A stretch of DNA of 64,000 bases from Owenweeksia sp964619125 (lineage in GTDB: Bacteria; Bacteroidota; Bacteroidia; Flavobacteriales; Schleiferiaceae). The stretch spans positions 1-64,000 of the forward strand of contig CAZUCA010000003.1 of the NCBI GenBank assembly GCA_964619125.1, given 5' to 3'. A program made the translations under genes and the position numbers. Below, one piece after another: positions 24,994 to 35,032 of the stretch. Positions within the stretch are counted from its first letter, which is position 1. Every line of letters begins with the position of its first letter. The notes under the pieces are model-generated. The model was given only the letters and a program-made list of their open reading frames with translations. It had not been told where the DNA came from and searched no databases.

Positions 24994-26901
24994 ATGCTGA
25001 AGCCCTACCTATATACCGGTATAATACTTCTGGCACTCTTAAATATAACGGCGCCAGCAAATGCCGGGCTGCTGGTTGACAATACCCCCGCCTCACTTCC
25101 CCATGAAATGCGCACATCATTAGCTCCGGGCGCTAATGTTCCCTGGTTCCGTCAGGGCCTTACCATGATGGCTTTGGGAGTGGTGGCCTCCGCACTTTTG
25201 ATTCTTCCCTTGTGGCAGCGCGAGCGCAAATTGCGCTTTGAAAAAAAGCGCCTGCAAAAGGCACTGGGTGAGCGCGACCGGCGCCTGAAGAGTCACCACC
25301 GCATTATCAGAAGGCAAGCGGCCCGACTTCGAAAAATTGACGGGATGAAAAACCGCTTCTTTACCAATATCACTCACGAATTCCGTACTCCGCTCAGCTT
25401 AATTATTGGTCCGGTAGAACAGGCCATTATTGAACAACCGCCGCCGCGGGTTTTTGAAAGGCGCATGCAGGGAGTACTGAAAAATGCCAATCATATCCTC
25501 AACCTGATAAACCAGTTGCTGGATCTGGCCAAGATTGAAAACGGCCAAATGAAGCTTGACCTGGTAAAAGGGGATCTGGTAGCCCATACGGCGGAAGTGG
25601 TGAAGCGATTTCAAACCCAGGCCCAACAAAAGCAGCAACGCCTTATATTTCTTAGCTCCGAAAAAGAACTTAACACAAGTTTTGATCAGGACAAATGGGA
25701 TAAAATTCTCTATAACCTGATAGCTAACGCCCTATACCATACCCCGCGTGAGGGTTGTATTCAAGTTTATCTGGGCCGCAGTAGCCAGGAAAATCAAAAG
25801 TGCCTCAGCCTCGAGATTAAGGACAGCGGCAGCGGTATGCCCCCGGAGGAATTGAATCATATTTTTAAACGCTTTTATCAGGCCCAGGCCCAAAGTTCCG
25901 CCCGGCGGGAAGGTACCGGTATCGGTCTGGCCCTGGTATACGAACTGGTCAAACTACAGCTGGGTGAAATCCAGGTGCACAGCCACCCAGGCCAGGGCAC
26001 CAGCTTTTCCATTTCCATGCCGGAAATGGAGCAGGATGCCCCCGTAGCGCCACTGGTTGAAACAGACTTCAGTCCCAATTCACCGCCGGCTAGTGCCGCC
26101 GAAAACACCACTGTGGCCGCCGGACCGGATGCCCCTCCTTTTTATCTCGACATCCTTATTGTGGAAGACCAGGAAGATATGCGTGAATACATCAGGCAAT
26201 GTCTTAAGCTACCAGGCTACCACTTCCATGAGGCCACTAACGGGCAGGAAGGCCTTGAAACCGCATTGAGTATTATCCCCGATCTGATAATTGCTGATGT
26301 GATGATGCCCAAAATGGACGGCATCGCCCTCACCCAGAAAATACGGAAAGACCTTAGCACCTCACATATTCCGGTGGTTCTGCTTACCGCCCGGGCTTCG
26401 CTCAACCACAAGCTCGATGGCCTCTTTGCAGGGGCTGATGCCTATCTCTCCAAACCTTTCAGCCCCCGGGAACTACTCTTGCGGGTACAAAAGCTGATTG
26501 AGTTGCGGCAGGGGTTGCACCGATATTACCATCAGGCAAAAGGGCATGGTAAAAAAGAGTTGGTAAAGAGAGAAGATGAGTTTATACTGCGGCTACGGGC
26601 CTATATCCTTGAAAACATAACTGAACCCGGTCTCAATGGCAATGTTATCGGGCAGCATTTTGCCCTGAGCCGGGTACACCTTTACCGCAAACTCAAGGCC
26701 CTTACCGGTCAATCCATTTCCCAGTTTGTGAAAAGAACACGCTTACAACGCGCTTATGAATTGCTGGAGGAGGGACGCTATAACGTAAATGAAATAGGCT
26801 ACCAATGCGGTTTCACTTCCGACAGTCACTTCTCCCGCTGTTTCAAATCGCACTTTGGCCATTCCCCTTCCAAAATAAAACAGGGAATCAAATATTCGTA
26901 A
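24994..26901 (+). CDS. Hybrid histidine kinase-receiver-AraC regulator lacking a sensor domain
   Basis: From ATG 24994 the protein has 635 residues. An N-terminal hydrophobic signal-like segment (1-20), a short spacer, a second membrane helix (about 56-73), a basic coiled region and HisKA with His128 in TNITHEFRTPLSL come first. An HATPase domain follows (NLIANALYHTP, DSGSGMP, GTGIGLALVYELV), then a receiver with Asp435 in IIADVMMPKMDG and Lys in LSKPFSP. Last comes an AraC-type helix-turn-helix (GQHFALSRVHLYRKL, IGYQCGFTSDSHFSRCFKSHFG). The large Y_Y_Y periplasmic sensor of most Bacteroidota hybrid regulators is absent; only about 35 residues are outside. It likely controls the neighbouring FGE/sulfatase genes. 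Confidence 0.9.
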   Translation: MLKPYLYTGIILLALLNITAPANAGLLVDNTPASLPHEMRTSLAPGANVPWFRQGLTMMALGVVASALLILPLWQRERKLRFEKKRLQKALGERDRRLKSHHRIIRRQAARLRKIDGMKNRFFTNITHEFRTPLSLIIGPVEQAIIEQPPPRVFERRMQGVLKNANHILNLINQLLDLAKIENGQMKLDLVKGDLVAHTAEVVKRFQTQAQQKQQRLIFLSSEKELNTSFDQDKWDKILYNLIANALYHTPREGCIQVYLGRSSQENQKCLSLEIKDSGSGMPPEELNHIFKRFYQAQAQSSARREGTGIGLALVYELVKLQLGEIQVHSHPGQGTSFSISMPEMEQDAPVAPLVETDFSPNSPPASAAENTTVAAGPDAPPFYLDILIVEDQEDMREYIRQCLKLPGYHFHEATNGQEGLETALSIIPDLIIADVMMPKMDGIALTQKIRKDLSTSHIPVVLLTARASLNHKLDGLFAGADAYLSKPFSPRELLLRVQKLIELRQGLHRYYHQAKGHGKKELVKREDEFILRLRAYILENITEPGLNGNVIGQHFALSRVHLYRKLKALTGQSISQFVKRTRLQRAYELLEEGRYNVNEIGYQCGFTSDSHFSRCFKSHFGHSPSKIKQGIKYS

Positions 26902-26960
26902 CAACAGTGCAAGAGCCTTTCTTCAGTTCTTAGGAATATTGAAAAACCAATCCAATAGAA

Positions 26961-27221
26961 ATGACCGGAGAGAACATCCGTCATATTATCCGTACGGTTC
27001 TAATGTCCAACTTCAACATCGATACTTCCGATTTTGATTGGGACGTACCACTGGTGCAACTGGATCCCAATTTCCGCATTCTGGGATACCTCATGTTTTT
27101 AGAGCAATTATTAAATGATGAGTTCCGGACCAGGATACCACTACTGGAGAATATCAGCGCCTCGGTACATACTCCTGAAGATATTGTCAGGCTTATTAAT
27201 GTTGAGTTGGAACTGCAATAG
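26961..27221 (+). CDS. Small acyl-carrier-protein-like protein lacking the phosphopantetheine Ser
   Basis: The 86-residue acidic protein has a pattern like ACP: helix 1, a loop DTSDFDWDVPLVQL, a helix starting at DPNFRILGYLMFLEQL, and a late SVHTPEDIVRLI like the T-x-x-D-L-V of ACP. In ACP the second helix starts with Asp-Ser-Leu carrying the phosphopantetheine; here the same place reads DPNFRI with no Ser. So it is either a non-acylated ACP relative or an unrelated helical protein. No signal peptide. It lies between the hybrid regulator and the sulfatases on the same strand. Confidence 0.45.
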   Translation: MTGENIRHIIRTVLMSNFNIDTSDFDWDVPLVQLDPNFRILGYLMFLEQLLNDEFRTRIPLLENISASVHTPEDIVRLINVELELQ

Positions 27222-27391
27222 GCTGAAGTTGCTTTCTTAATGGCAATGGCGAGGTCAGAGGAAAAAAGCCCTTAAGTAACCAGGGTTAAAATATGTGTAA
27301 CAAACGTGAATACTGGTGTAATGGGGGGACGCTTCCTTTATAAAATCGCTAATCACGTGGTTTAAATGATGAATTTCAAAATGTTAAGATA

Positions 27392-29958
27392 ATGGTACCA
27401 AAGAGAAAGTTGTTTCTGGCCCAACGAGTTTTTACTACTTCCCTGGCGGTGTTAGTGTTTACAGCATGGGCCGTCATCCAGGGCTGTAATTCAGCCAATT
27501 CGCAGGCTAATAGCAGTCAGGCCAACAGCGATTTTGAAGAAATAAACCGTCTCCCCTACCCCGATCCTGAATTTAAGGGTAAAATAGGTCGCACCTATCA
27601 GGAGTCGGAAATGGATTGGCCCGATTTACCCACCCCCCCTGAGGGGGCGCCTAATGTAATCGTCATTTTATTGGATGACGTGGGCTTTGGCATGACCAGC
27701 ACCTTTGGGGGCTCTATTCCCACGCCGCACCTGGATTCATTGGCCAGGGAGGGCTTGCGCTACAACCGCTTTCACACCACCGCTATTTGCGGGCCATCAC
27801 GGGCGGCACTCATCACGGGTCGCAATCATCACAATGCCGGCAGCGGCTTTCTGGCTGAATGGGCTACCGGCTACCCCAGTTACACCACCATGATTCCCCG
27901 GGCTACTGCCACGATTGGTAAAATTTTGAAATACAACGGCATGAACACTTCGTGGTTTGGCAAAAATCATAACACTCCCGATTGGGAGACTTCGGCGGCT
28001 GGCCCTTTTGATCGCTGGCCTACCGGTTTAGGGTTTGACTACTTCTATGGCTTCAATGCTGGTGAAACCCATCAGTATTACCCGGTAATTTTTGAAAACA
28101 CAATCCCGGTAGAGCCGGAGCAGACCCCAGAAGAGGGCTACCACTTCCAAACTGATATGACCGATAAAGCCATTGAATGGCTGCAGCTGCAAAAATCCAT
28201 TTCCCCCAGTAAACCGGTTTTCATGTATTATGCCCCGGGTGCGGTACATGCTCCCCACCACGTCCGGGAGGAGTGGAGCCATAAGTTTAGGGGCAAATTT
28301 GACCACGGCTGGGATAATGAGCGTGAAATTACCTACCAGCGGCAAAAGCAAATGGGTATCATACCTGCCAATGCCGAGTTGTCACCCCGCAACGACTATG
28401 TGCCCCTGTGGGATACGCTCAATGCCCAGGAAAAAAAATTCTACACCCTGCTATATGAGAATTTTGCCGGCTACCTGGCTTTCACCGATTACGAGGTGGG
28501 ACGCTTAATGAAAGCCATTAGTGCACTACCCGATGCCGAAAACACTTTAGTGATGTATATCGTGGGGGATAACGGTGCGAGTGCCGAAGGCGGTTTACAG
28601 GGAACCATAAACGAGGTGAAGTCCTTGAATGGCATCCCCAGTACCATTGAGGAAAACCTGGCTAAAGCCGATGAAATTGGCGGTCCTGAAACCGAGCCTC
28701 ACTTCCCCATAGGCTGGGCTTTTGCCGGGAATACTCCTTTCCCCTGGGTGAAGCAAGTGGCATCTCACTTCGGTGGCAGTCGCAATCCCATGGTGGTAAG
28801 CTGGCCAAAGGTGATTAAAGATAAGGGGGCGGTGCGCTCCCATTTTCTGCATCTCATTGATGTGGTCCCTACCATACTTGAAGCAACCGGCATTAGTATG
28901 CCCGATGAAGTGGATGGTGTGCAGCAGCGGCCCTTGGACGGTAAGTCTTTCCTTAGCACCTTTAGTGAAGCTGAAGCTGCTGAGATCAGGGAAACCCAAT
29001 ATTTTGAGGTATTTAGTAATCGAGCCCTTTATCACCAGGGCTGGGTTGCCGCTCATCAGCATACTTACCCCTGGCGTCAGGATTTTGCTCCGGGCTATGA
29101 AGATGAAGTTTGGGAACTCTTTCACGTGGCGGTGGACTTTTCAGAGGCCAGGAATGTAGCCGATCAATATCCCGAAAAACTAGCCGAACTGAAGCAGATG
29201 TGGGAGCAGGAAGCTGAGAAATACCGGGTCTTTCCGCTCGATGACCGGGGTTCCGCCCGCCTGGCCGTGCCCAAGCCCTCACCGCTGGGTGACCGGCGCA
29301 AGTTCACCTATTACGCTGGTGCCAGCCGCATTCCCGAAACTGCCGCCCCTAATACCAAGAACACCTCCTGGACCATGGAGGCCCTAGTCGAAACTAATAC
29401 TGGAGAACGGGATGGGGTGATCAATGCCATCGGTGGTTTGGGAGGCGGCTATACGCTGTATATCAAAAATGGTTACCCCACTTTTCTCTACAACTTTTTT
29501 GAGAGTGAGATCCTCACCGTCAAATCCTCAAAAAGGCTTAATAATGGCCTGAGCGCCATCAAGGTAGACTTCAATTACGATGGCGGTGGGGCCGGTAAGG
29601 GCGCCACGGTGGTACTCTACCTCAATAATGAAAAGGTGGGTGAAGGCCGTTTAACGGGCAGCGTACCCGGTCGTTTTGGCATCGACACTTTTGGTATCGG
29701 TGAAGACACCGGTTCGCCGGTAACCAAAAACTATAGTGCCAATAAATTTCAGGGCCATATNNNNNNNNNNNNNNNNNNNNNNNNNNNNNNNNNNNNNNNN
29801 NNNNNNNNNNNNNNNNNNNNNNNNNNNNNNNNNNNNNNNNNNNNNNNNNNNNNNNNNNNNACACCGGTTCGCCGGTAACCAAAAACTATAGTGCCAATAA
29901 ATTTCAGGGCCATATTGTAGAAGTCAATATTGAGTTGAATCCGAAAGCAAAATCCTGA
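27392..29958 (+). CDS. Arylsulfatase lipoprotein with C-terminal extension, interrupted by an assembly gap
   Basis: The coordinates include a 100-N gap at 29761-29860 that breaks the frame. Removing it with one copy of the flanking 55-bp duplication gives a continuous 803-residue protein ending VNIELNPKAKS. It has a lipobox VIQGC (Cys32) and a type I sulfatase domain. The motif is Cys133-Gly-Pro-Ser-Arg in AICGPSRAALITGRN, the canonical C-x-P-x-R; Asp pairs lie in VILLDDVGFG and IVGDNGAS. From about residue 640 the C-terminal part resembles a concanavalin-like domain (TKNTSWTMEALVETNTGE onwards), which might bind a substrate or product. The natural sulfate ester is unknown. Confidence 0.9.
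29706..29760 (+). repeat. 55-bp end repeated on the other side of the N gap (copy 1)
   Basis: These 55 bp end exactly at the N run and are identical to 29861-29915. This is what two contigs that overlap by a 55-nt assembly k-mer look like when joined with a standard spacer. It is not a biological repeat. Confidence 0.9.
29761..29860. other. Assembly gap of 100 N
   Basis: Exactly 100 N inside the first sulfatase gene. The length is a placeholder. The flanking identical 55-bp ends show that the true distance is probably negative (overlapping contigs), so no sequence is missing. Confidence 0.95.
29861..29915 (+). repeat. 55-bp end repeated on the other side of the N gap (copy 2)
   Basis: This stretch is identical to 29706-29760 and begins exactly where the N run ends. 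Collapsing the two copies restores the reading frame through to TGA 29956-29958. Confidence 0.9.
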
Positions 29959-30113
29959 AAGGACCCAGAAACAACTTTTTAGTAGCAACCCTCGCCAATA
30001 TTTCACGCCATGTAACCAGCGGTAAAACTCTGGTAACAATGGTGCAAGAGCCAAAGTAGCCTGGGCTTTTTCTTTGGAGTAAGTAAAGTATAACCACTTT
30101 CAAATAAGCAAAA

Positions 30114-31679
30114 ATGAAGATGAAGACTGCAACTTTTTTTTGGATCCTGTTGGTATTGCCACTGCTGGTTTGGAGCCAGAACAAGCCCAATATTCTGGTG
30201 ATAATGGTGGACGATGTTGCCCCGAATGCTATCAGCGCTTATAGCCTGGGTATGCAATATCATACTCCCAATATTGACCGCATTGCCAAGGAAGGGGTGC
30301 TCTTTACCGACCACTACTCCCAGCCCAGTTGTACCGCTGGCCGCGCCGCCTTTATCACGGGGCAAAAACCGGTGCGTACCGGCTTAACCACTGTAGGTCA
30401 GCCCGGGAATCCCCTCGGTCTAAAAAAGGAAGATCCTACTATTGCTGAACTACTGAAGCCCCTGGGTTATATGACCGCCCAGTATGGTAAGAATCACCTC
30501 GGTGATCGCAATGAACACCTGCCCACCGTACATGGCTTCGACGAGTTTTACGGTAACCTCTATCACCTCAATGTATCGGAGGAGCCCGAGCAATCGGATT
30601 ACCCCAAAAGCAAGGAGTTCGCCGAAAAATACGGCCCACGGGGCATCATCGAGTCCTATGCCTCAGACACCTATGATAATACTGAAGACCCGCGCTTTGG
30701 CGTGATTGGCAAGCAAAAGGTTACTGATATCGGTCCTTTGACTTCTGAACGGATGAAAACCTTTGATGAAGAACTGGTGGCCAAATCAAAAGACTTTATG
30801 AAACGGGCTCAGGAAGCAGACAAACCCTTTTTCATTTGGCATGCCACCAGCCGTATGCACGTATACACCCATCTTAAGGAAGAATCTAAAAACCTGGCTA
30901 CCGACGTAAGTACGGACATGGATAAATTTGGGCATGGCTTTTTAGAGCACGACGGCCATGTAGGTGAACTGCTGGACTACCTGGAAGAATTGGGTATTGA
31001 TGAGAACACCATTGTAATTTACACCACCGACAACGGTCCGGAACAAAGTACCTTCCCCGATGCCGGGGTTACCATGTTCAGAGGTGAAAAGATGACCACC
31101 TGGGAAGGTGGGCTGCGCTCTCCATTCCTGGTGCGCTGGCCGGAGCGGATTCCCGCCGGTCTTATTCGCAACGGTATCTCTGCTCATGAAGATGTTCTAC
31201 CTACCCTCATGGCGGCAGTGGGTCAGCCCGATCTTCCCGAGCAACTCAAGAAGGGTAAGACTATCGGCGGCACCAACTACAAGGTGTACATTGATGGCTT
31301 CAACAACCTCGACTACTGGACAGGCGAAGCTGAGGAATCAGCGCGCAATCACTTCTTCTATTACTACGAAACCAGCTTAACCGCCTTACGGGTGGGGCCC
31401 TGGAAGATGCACTTCGCCACCAAGGAGCGCTATTTCGACGATATGGTTTCACACACCATGCCCCAACTCTTTAACCTGCGCAAGGATCCTTTTGAAAGCT
31501 ACGACGACATCACCGGCTTTCACTTCATCATGCACAAATCCTGGGTAATGCAGCCCGCCATTGGCATCCTCAATGAGCACCTGATGACTTTTAAGGAATA
31601 TCCCCCCCGGCAGGAGGCGGCATCACTGGACATCAACAAAGCCATCGATAAGATCCTGCAGGCGGGCAGCCGGCAGTAA
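30114..31679 (+). CDS. Exported sulfatase with CTAGR motif
   Basis: The 521-residue protein has a signal peptide (cleaved near VWSQ) and a sulfatase domain from residue 24. It has Asp33-Asp34 in IMVDDVAPN and Cys73-Thr-Ala-Gly-Arg77 in PSCTAGRAAFITGQ, where the usual C-x-P-x-R has Ala in place of Pro. Other features are YGKNHLGD, the catalytic-pocket Lys/His region, and IYTTDNGPEQ with the Asp-Asn of metal binding. It lacks a C-terminal lectin-like extension. It closely resembles the sulfatase at 33391 (shared KNHLGDRNEHLPTVHGFDEF), suggesting duplication. The FGE upstream would have to accept the Ala variant. Confidence 0.92.
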   Translation: MKMKTATFFWILLVLPLLVWSQNKPNILVIMVDDVAPNAISAYSLGMQYHTPNIDRIAKEGVLFTDHYSQPSCTAGRAAFITGQKPVRTGLTTVGQPGNPLGLKKEDPTIAELLKPLGYMTAQYGKNHLGDRNEHLPTVHGFDEFYGNLYHLNVSEEPEQSDYPKSKEFAEKYGPRGIIESYASDTYDNTEDPRFGVIGKQKVTDIGPLTSERMKTFDEELVAKSKDFMKRAQEADKPFFIWHATSRMHVYTHLKEESKNLATDVSTDMDKFGHGFLEHDGHVGELLDYLEELGIDENTIVIYTTDNGPEQSTFPDAGVTMFRGEKMTTWEGGLRSPFLVRWPERIPAGLIRNGISAHEDVLPTLMAAVGQPDLPEQLKKGKTIGGTNYKVYIDGFNNLDYWTGEAEESARNHFFYYYETSLTALRVGPWKMHFATKERYFDDMVSHTMPQLFNLRKDPFESYDDITGFHFIMHKSWVMQPAIGILNEHLMTFKEYPPRQEAASLDINKAIDKILQAGSRQ

Positions 31680-31717
31680 GCTTAGCCCAGTGAAAGTAGA
31701 TGTTTTAATCTAAAAAT

Positions 31718-33301
31718 ATGATGATGAGAGAGGTAGCTTTTAGTCTTTGCATTTTTGGCCTTTGCTTCGGTTTAGAGGCACAAAAAGTCAGTGTATTTGA
31801 TGAGGCCGTGGTGGTTCAGGAGAATCTGGAGCCAGTAATTCCACGCCCGGAGCAGGAAAAAATTGCCAATCAAAGACTTAAGGACCTGGCCGGTCGCAGT
31901 GGGCAGAAGCCTAATATTTTGATCTTTCTGGTGGACGACCTCGGTTGGGGTGATATCGGTTGTAATGGCGGCGGCATAGCCGTGGGTGCCCCCACTCCCA
32001 ACGTTGACCGCCTGGCCAGGGAGGGAAAGCGCCTTACCTCCTTTTACTCCACCCCCACTTGCACCTCCTCACGGGCAGCTATGTTAACCGGTCGTTTACC
32101 CATCCGCAGTGGCCTCACCCGTCCCCTCCTAAGTGGCGACAAGGTGAAGACGAACCCATGGGAGGTGGAAGTATCACAGGCTAAACTCTTATCTGAAGCG
32201 GGCTATCAAAGTGCCTTAATCGGCAAGTGGCATATTGGCGAAGGCGAAAATATGCTGCCCCATGAGGTGGGTTTTGATTACTTCTATGGATTACCCGCAG
32301 TACAATCTGATTACACTCAGTTTTTGGTGGAAAGGCAGTATTCCGATATGATCAATAACCAGGATTTGCACGAAAAAGCCTTTCAGATGCAACCGGAGGG
32401 CTTGATAAAAGGCCGTAAAGGGGGCAACAGAGAAGTGGGCTTTGTTATTGAAAACCTGGCCGATATGCGGCAGGTAGATCAGAAGCTCAAGCAGGAATCG
32501 ATCAGCTTTATTCGGGAAAATGCCGGTGAAAATCCCTTCTTCCTGGTTCACTCCTTTACCGCTATTCATAATGACACCTATTGTGCCGAAGAATATATCG
32601 GGCAAAGCCCGGCCGCCATGCCCGTTAAGGATGCTATAGTGGAAATGGACGCCATTGTAGGAGAAATTATGCAGGTGCTTGAGGAAACGGGAGCCCTGGA
32701 AAATACCCTGGTGATATTTACCTCTGACAATGGTGCCAACGAAGATGTATTTCCCGATGCGGGCTATCATCCCTGGAGGGGAGGAAAAGGCACTACCTGG
32801 GAAGGTGGTGTTAGAGTACCTGGCATCGCTTACTGGAAAGGTATGATTGAGCCCGGGCAGGAAAGTAACGGGCTGATGGATCTCACCGACGTTTATATGG
32901 TTTCATTGCGGCTGGGTGGGGTACTGGATAAGCTGCCCGACGACCTCTACTTTGATGGTATTGATCAGACCGCATTTCTGCTGGCCAAAGACGGATTGTC
33001 TAAGCGGCAATGCGTCTTTCTTTGGAATTCTACCGATTTCTGCGCCCTGCGCTGGAAAGACTATAAGGTACACTTCCAGGTCTTTCAAACCGAGGCCAAG
33101 CGCCGTAACATCGATGCTTCGCTCCTAAACCGGGTCGGCACGGCACCCTGGGTATTCAACCTCAATGTAGACCCCAAGGAGATGGCCAGTGAGGGCCACC
33201 GCTATTTTGAATGGGGCATGCCTGCCGTCATTGCCTTCCAAAAGAGGCACCTGGCTAGCATGAAGAAGTATCCCAATACCGATTTGGGCTTGGGGTTTTA
33301 A
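31718..33301 (+). CDS. Exported sulfatase with CTSSR motif
   Basis: The 527-residue protein has a signal peptide (about 1-21, cleaved near LEAQ) and a linker to about 60, then the sulfatase domain. The metal Asp pair is in IFLVDDLGWGDI, and the modified site is Cys115-Thr-Ser-Ser-Arg119 in PTCTSSRAAMLTGR, with Ser in place of the usual Pro. IGKWHIGEG and IFTSDNGANEDV are further family motifs. It is less similar to its neighbours than they are to each other. It is 38 bp from the preceding sulfatase gene, so one transcript is likely. The substrate is unknown. Confidence 0.92.
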   Translation: MMMREVAFSLCIFGLCFGLEAQKVSVFDEAVVVQENLEPVIPRPEQEKIANQRLKDLAGRSGQKPNILIFLVDDLGWGDIGCNGGGIAVGAPTPNVDRLAREGKRLTSFYSTPTCTSSRAAMLTGRLPIRSGLTRPLLSGDKVKTNPWEVEVSQAKLLSEAGYQSALIGKWHIGEGENMLPHEVGFDYFYGLPAVQSDYTQFLVERQYSDMINNQDLHEKAFQMQPEGLIKGRKGGNREVGFVIENLADMRQVDQKLKQESISFIRENAGENPFFLVHSFTAIHNDTYCAEEYIGQSPAAMPVKDAIVEMDAIVGEIMQVLEETGALENTLVIFTSDNGANEDVFPDAGYHPWRGGKGTTWEGGVRVPGIAYWKGMIEPGQESNGLMDLTDVYMVSLRLGGVLDKLPDDLYFDGIDQTAFLLAKDGLSKRQCVFLWNSTDFCALRWKDYKVHFQVFQTEAKRRNIDASLLNRVGTAPWVFNLNVDPKEMASEGHRYFEWGMPAVIAFQKRHLASMKKYPNTDLGLGF

Positions 33302-33390
33302 GTCAACTTTTAGAAAAAATACCAGGGATTTCCTCCCGAGGCAAACTAATTACAAGAGAAATTTTCCTCTACAAAAGTAAAACTTAAGCA

Positions 33391-34959
33391 ATGGCAGATG
33401 CACTATTAAAATACCCATTAAAAATACCTGTGTTGGTATTAATACTTTTTAGCTCAACTCTTCTTTGGAGCCAGTCAGAGGACAAGCCCAATATCCTAAT
33501 AATCTTCCCCGATGATGTTGGTTGGAGCAATTTGAGTGCCTATGGGAATGGGGTAATGGGGTATACCACCCCCAATATCGACCGGATAGCAGAAGAGGGA
33601 GTCCTTTTTACTGAGCACTATGCTCAACCCTCATGTACGGCCGGGCGGGCCGCCCTGATTACCGGCCAATATCCTATTCGCAGTGGTATGACCACCGTAG
33701 GACGACCCGGAGCTGAATTGGGCTTGAAAAAAGAAACCCCCACTTTGGCTGAAGTACTGAAGAAGCAGGGATATGCTACCGGTCAGTTCGGTAAAAATCA
33801 CCTGGGCGACCGCAACGAGCATCTGCCTACCGTGCACGGATTCGATGAATTTTTTGGCAATCTCTACCACCTGAACACCCAGGAGGAGTTTGAACAAAAA
33901 GATTACCCGCAGAATCCCGGGTATCTCGAAAAGCATGGAACCCGGGGGGTATTGCACACCTGGGCCACCGATGAAGTAGATAACACGGAAGATCCCCGCT
34001 TTGGAAAAGTAGGAAAACAGAAGATTGAGGATACGGGCCAGTTGTCTCGGAAGCGAATGGAAACCATTGACGAGGAGTTCAAAGAAGCCATGATGGACTT
34101 TATTGCCAGGGCCCAGGAAGACGACAAACCATTTTTTGCCTGGTTCAACCCCAGCCGGATGCACATGTTTACACACCTTAAGCCTGAGAGCCGCTATCTG
34201 GCATTACCCTACACCACCGAGCACGATTTTTATGGCAGTGGCATGATCGAACACGATAGGTTGGTTGGGGAAATTTTGGATCAACTGGAGGAAATGGGCT
34301 TGCTCGAAAACACCATTGTCATTTATTCAACCGACAACGGCCCGGAACACAGCGCCCGCACGCATGGGGGGACCACCCCCTTTAGAGGAGAGAAAATGAC
34401 CACCTATGAGGGAGGAGTGCGCGTACCCATGCTGGCCATGTGGAACGGCCATATTCCGGCAGGAAAAGTACTCAGGGGTATGCAGGCCCATATGGACATC
34501 TTCACCACTTTGGCGGCTGCCGCCGGTGTGCCCGATGTGGCCGAAAAAATGCGGGACGAACGAGATCAGTACATTGATGGGGTTAACAACCTCAATTACT
34601 GGCTTGGCAAATCGGAATCATCCAATCGCAACACATTCATATACTATCATGAGTCTGACATACGGGCCGTGCGTGTAAATCAATGGAAATTACACTTTGA
34701 GACCAGTGAGAACTACTATGCTCCCTACGTCAAGCAGAAGTTTCCGATCATGTACAACATTCACTTCGATCCCTACGAGAGTTTTGACAACCTCACCGAC
34801 CGATCCGATATGTTGCAGCGCAAGCAGTTTATAAACGAACCCATGCAGGAATTGCTGGCCGAACATATCGAATCGCTGGTGGAATACCCACCAGTGCAGA
34901 AGGCAGCAAGCTTTGACTTCTCACAGCTAATAAAGGAATTAAGCCAGGGGAAACAATAA
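33391..34959 (+). CDS. Exported sulfatase with CTAGR motif
   Basis: The 522-residue protein has a signal peptide (hydrophobic 12-27, cleaved near LWSQ) and a sulfatase domain with Asp41-Asp42 in IFPDDVGWSN and Cys82-Thr-Ala-Gly-Arg86 in PSCTAGRAALITGQ. It shares long identical blocks with the protein at 30114, for example in the FGKNHLGD region and IYSTDNGPEHS, so the two are paralogues. The C-x-A-x-R form recurs in both. It ends the sulfatase run; the next gene, an outer-membrane protein, starts 73 bp downstream. Confidence 0.92.
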   Translation: MADALLKYPLKIPVLVLILFSSTLLWSQSEDKPNILIIFPDDVGWSNLSAYGNGVMGYTTPNIDRIAEEGVLFTEHYAQPSCTAGRAALITGQYPIRSGMTTVGRPGAELGLKKETPTLAEVLKKQGYATGQFGKNHLGDRNEHLPTVHGFDEFFGNLYHLNTQEEFEQKDYPQNPGYLEKHGTRGVLHTWATDEVDNTEDPRFGKVGKQKIEDTGQLSRKRMETIDEEFKEAMMDFIARAQEDDKPFFAWFNPSRMHMFTHLKPESRYLALPYTTEHDFYGSGMIEHDRLVGEILDQLEEMGLLENTIVIYSTDNGPEHSARTHGGTTPFRGEKMTTYEGGVRVPMLAMWNGHIPAGKVLRGMQAHMDIFTTLAAAAGVPDVAEKMRDERDQYIDGVNNLNYWLGKSESSNRNTFIYYHESDIRAVRVNQWKLHFETSENYYAPYVKQKFPIMYNIHFDPYESFDNLTDRSDMLQRKQFINEPMQELLAEHIESLVEYPPVQKAASFDFSQLIKELSQGKQ

Positions 34960-35032
34960 GATACTGGCTGCCCATAATTGTGTTTTAACACCGGGAGGAA
35001 AGCTGTTTAGGATAACCAAAGCAACCTATTAT

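Noticed and set aside
29706..29915. A true tandem or direct repeat flanking missing DNA
   Set aside because: Both copies end exactly at the N run and collapsing them restores the gene, so an assembly overlap is the simpler explanation.
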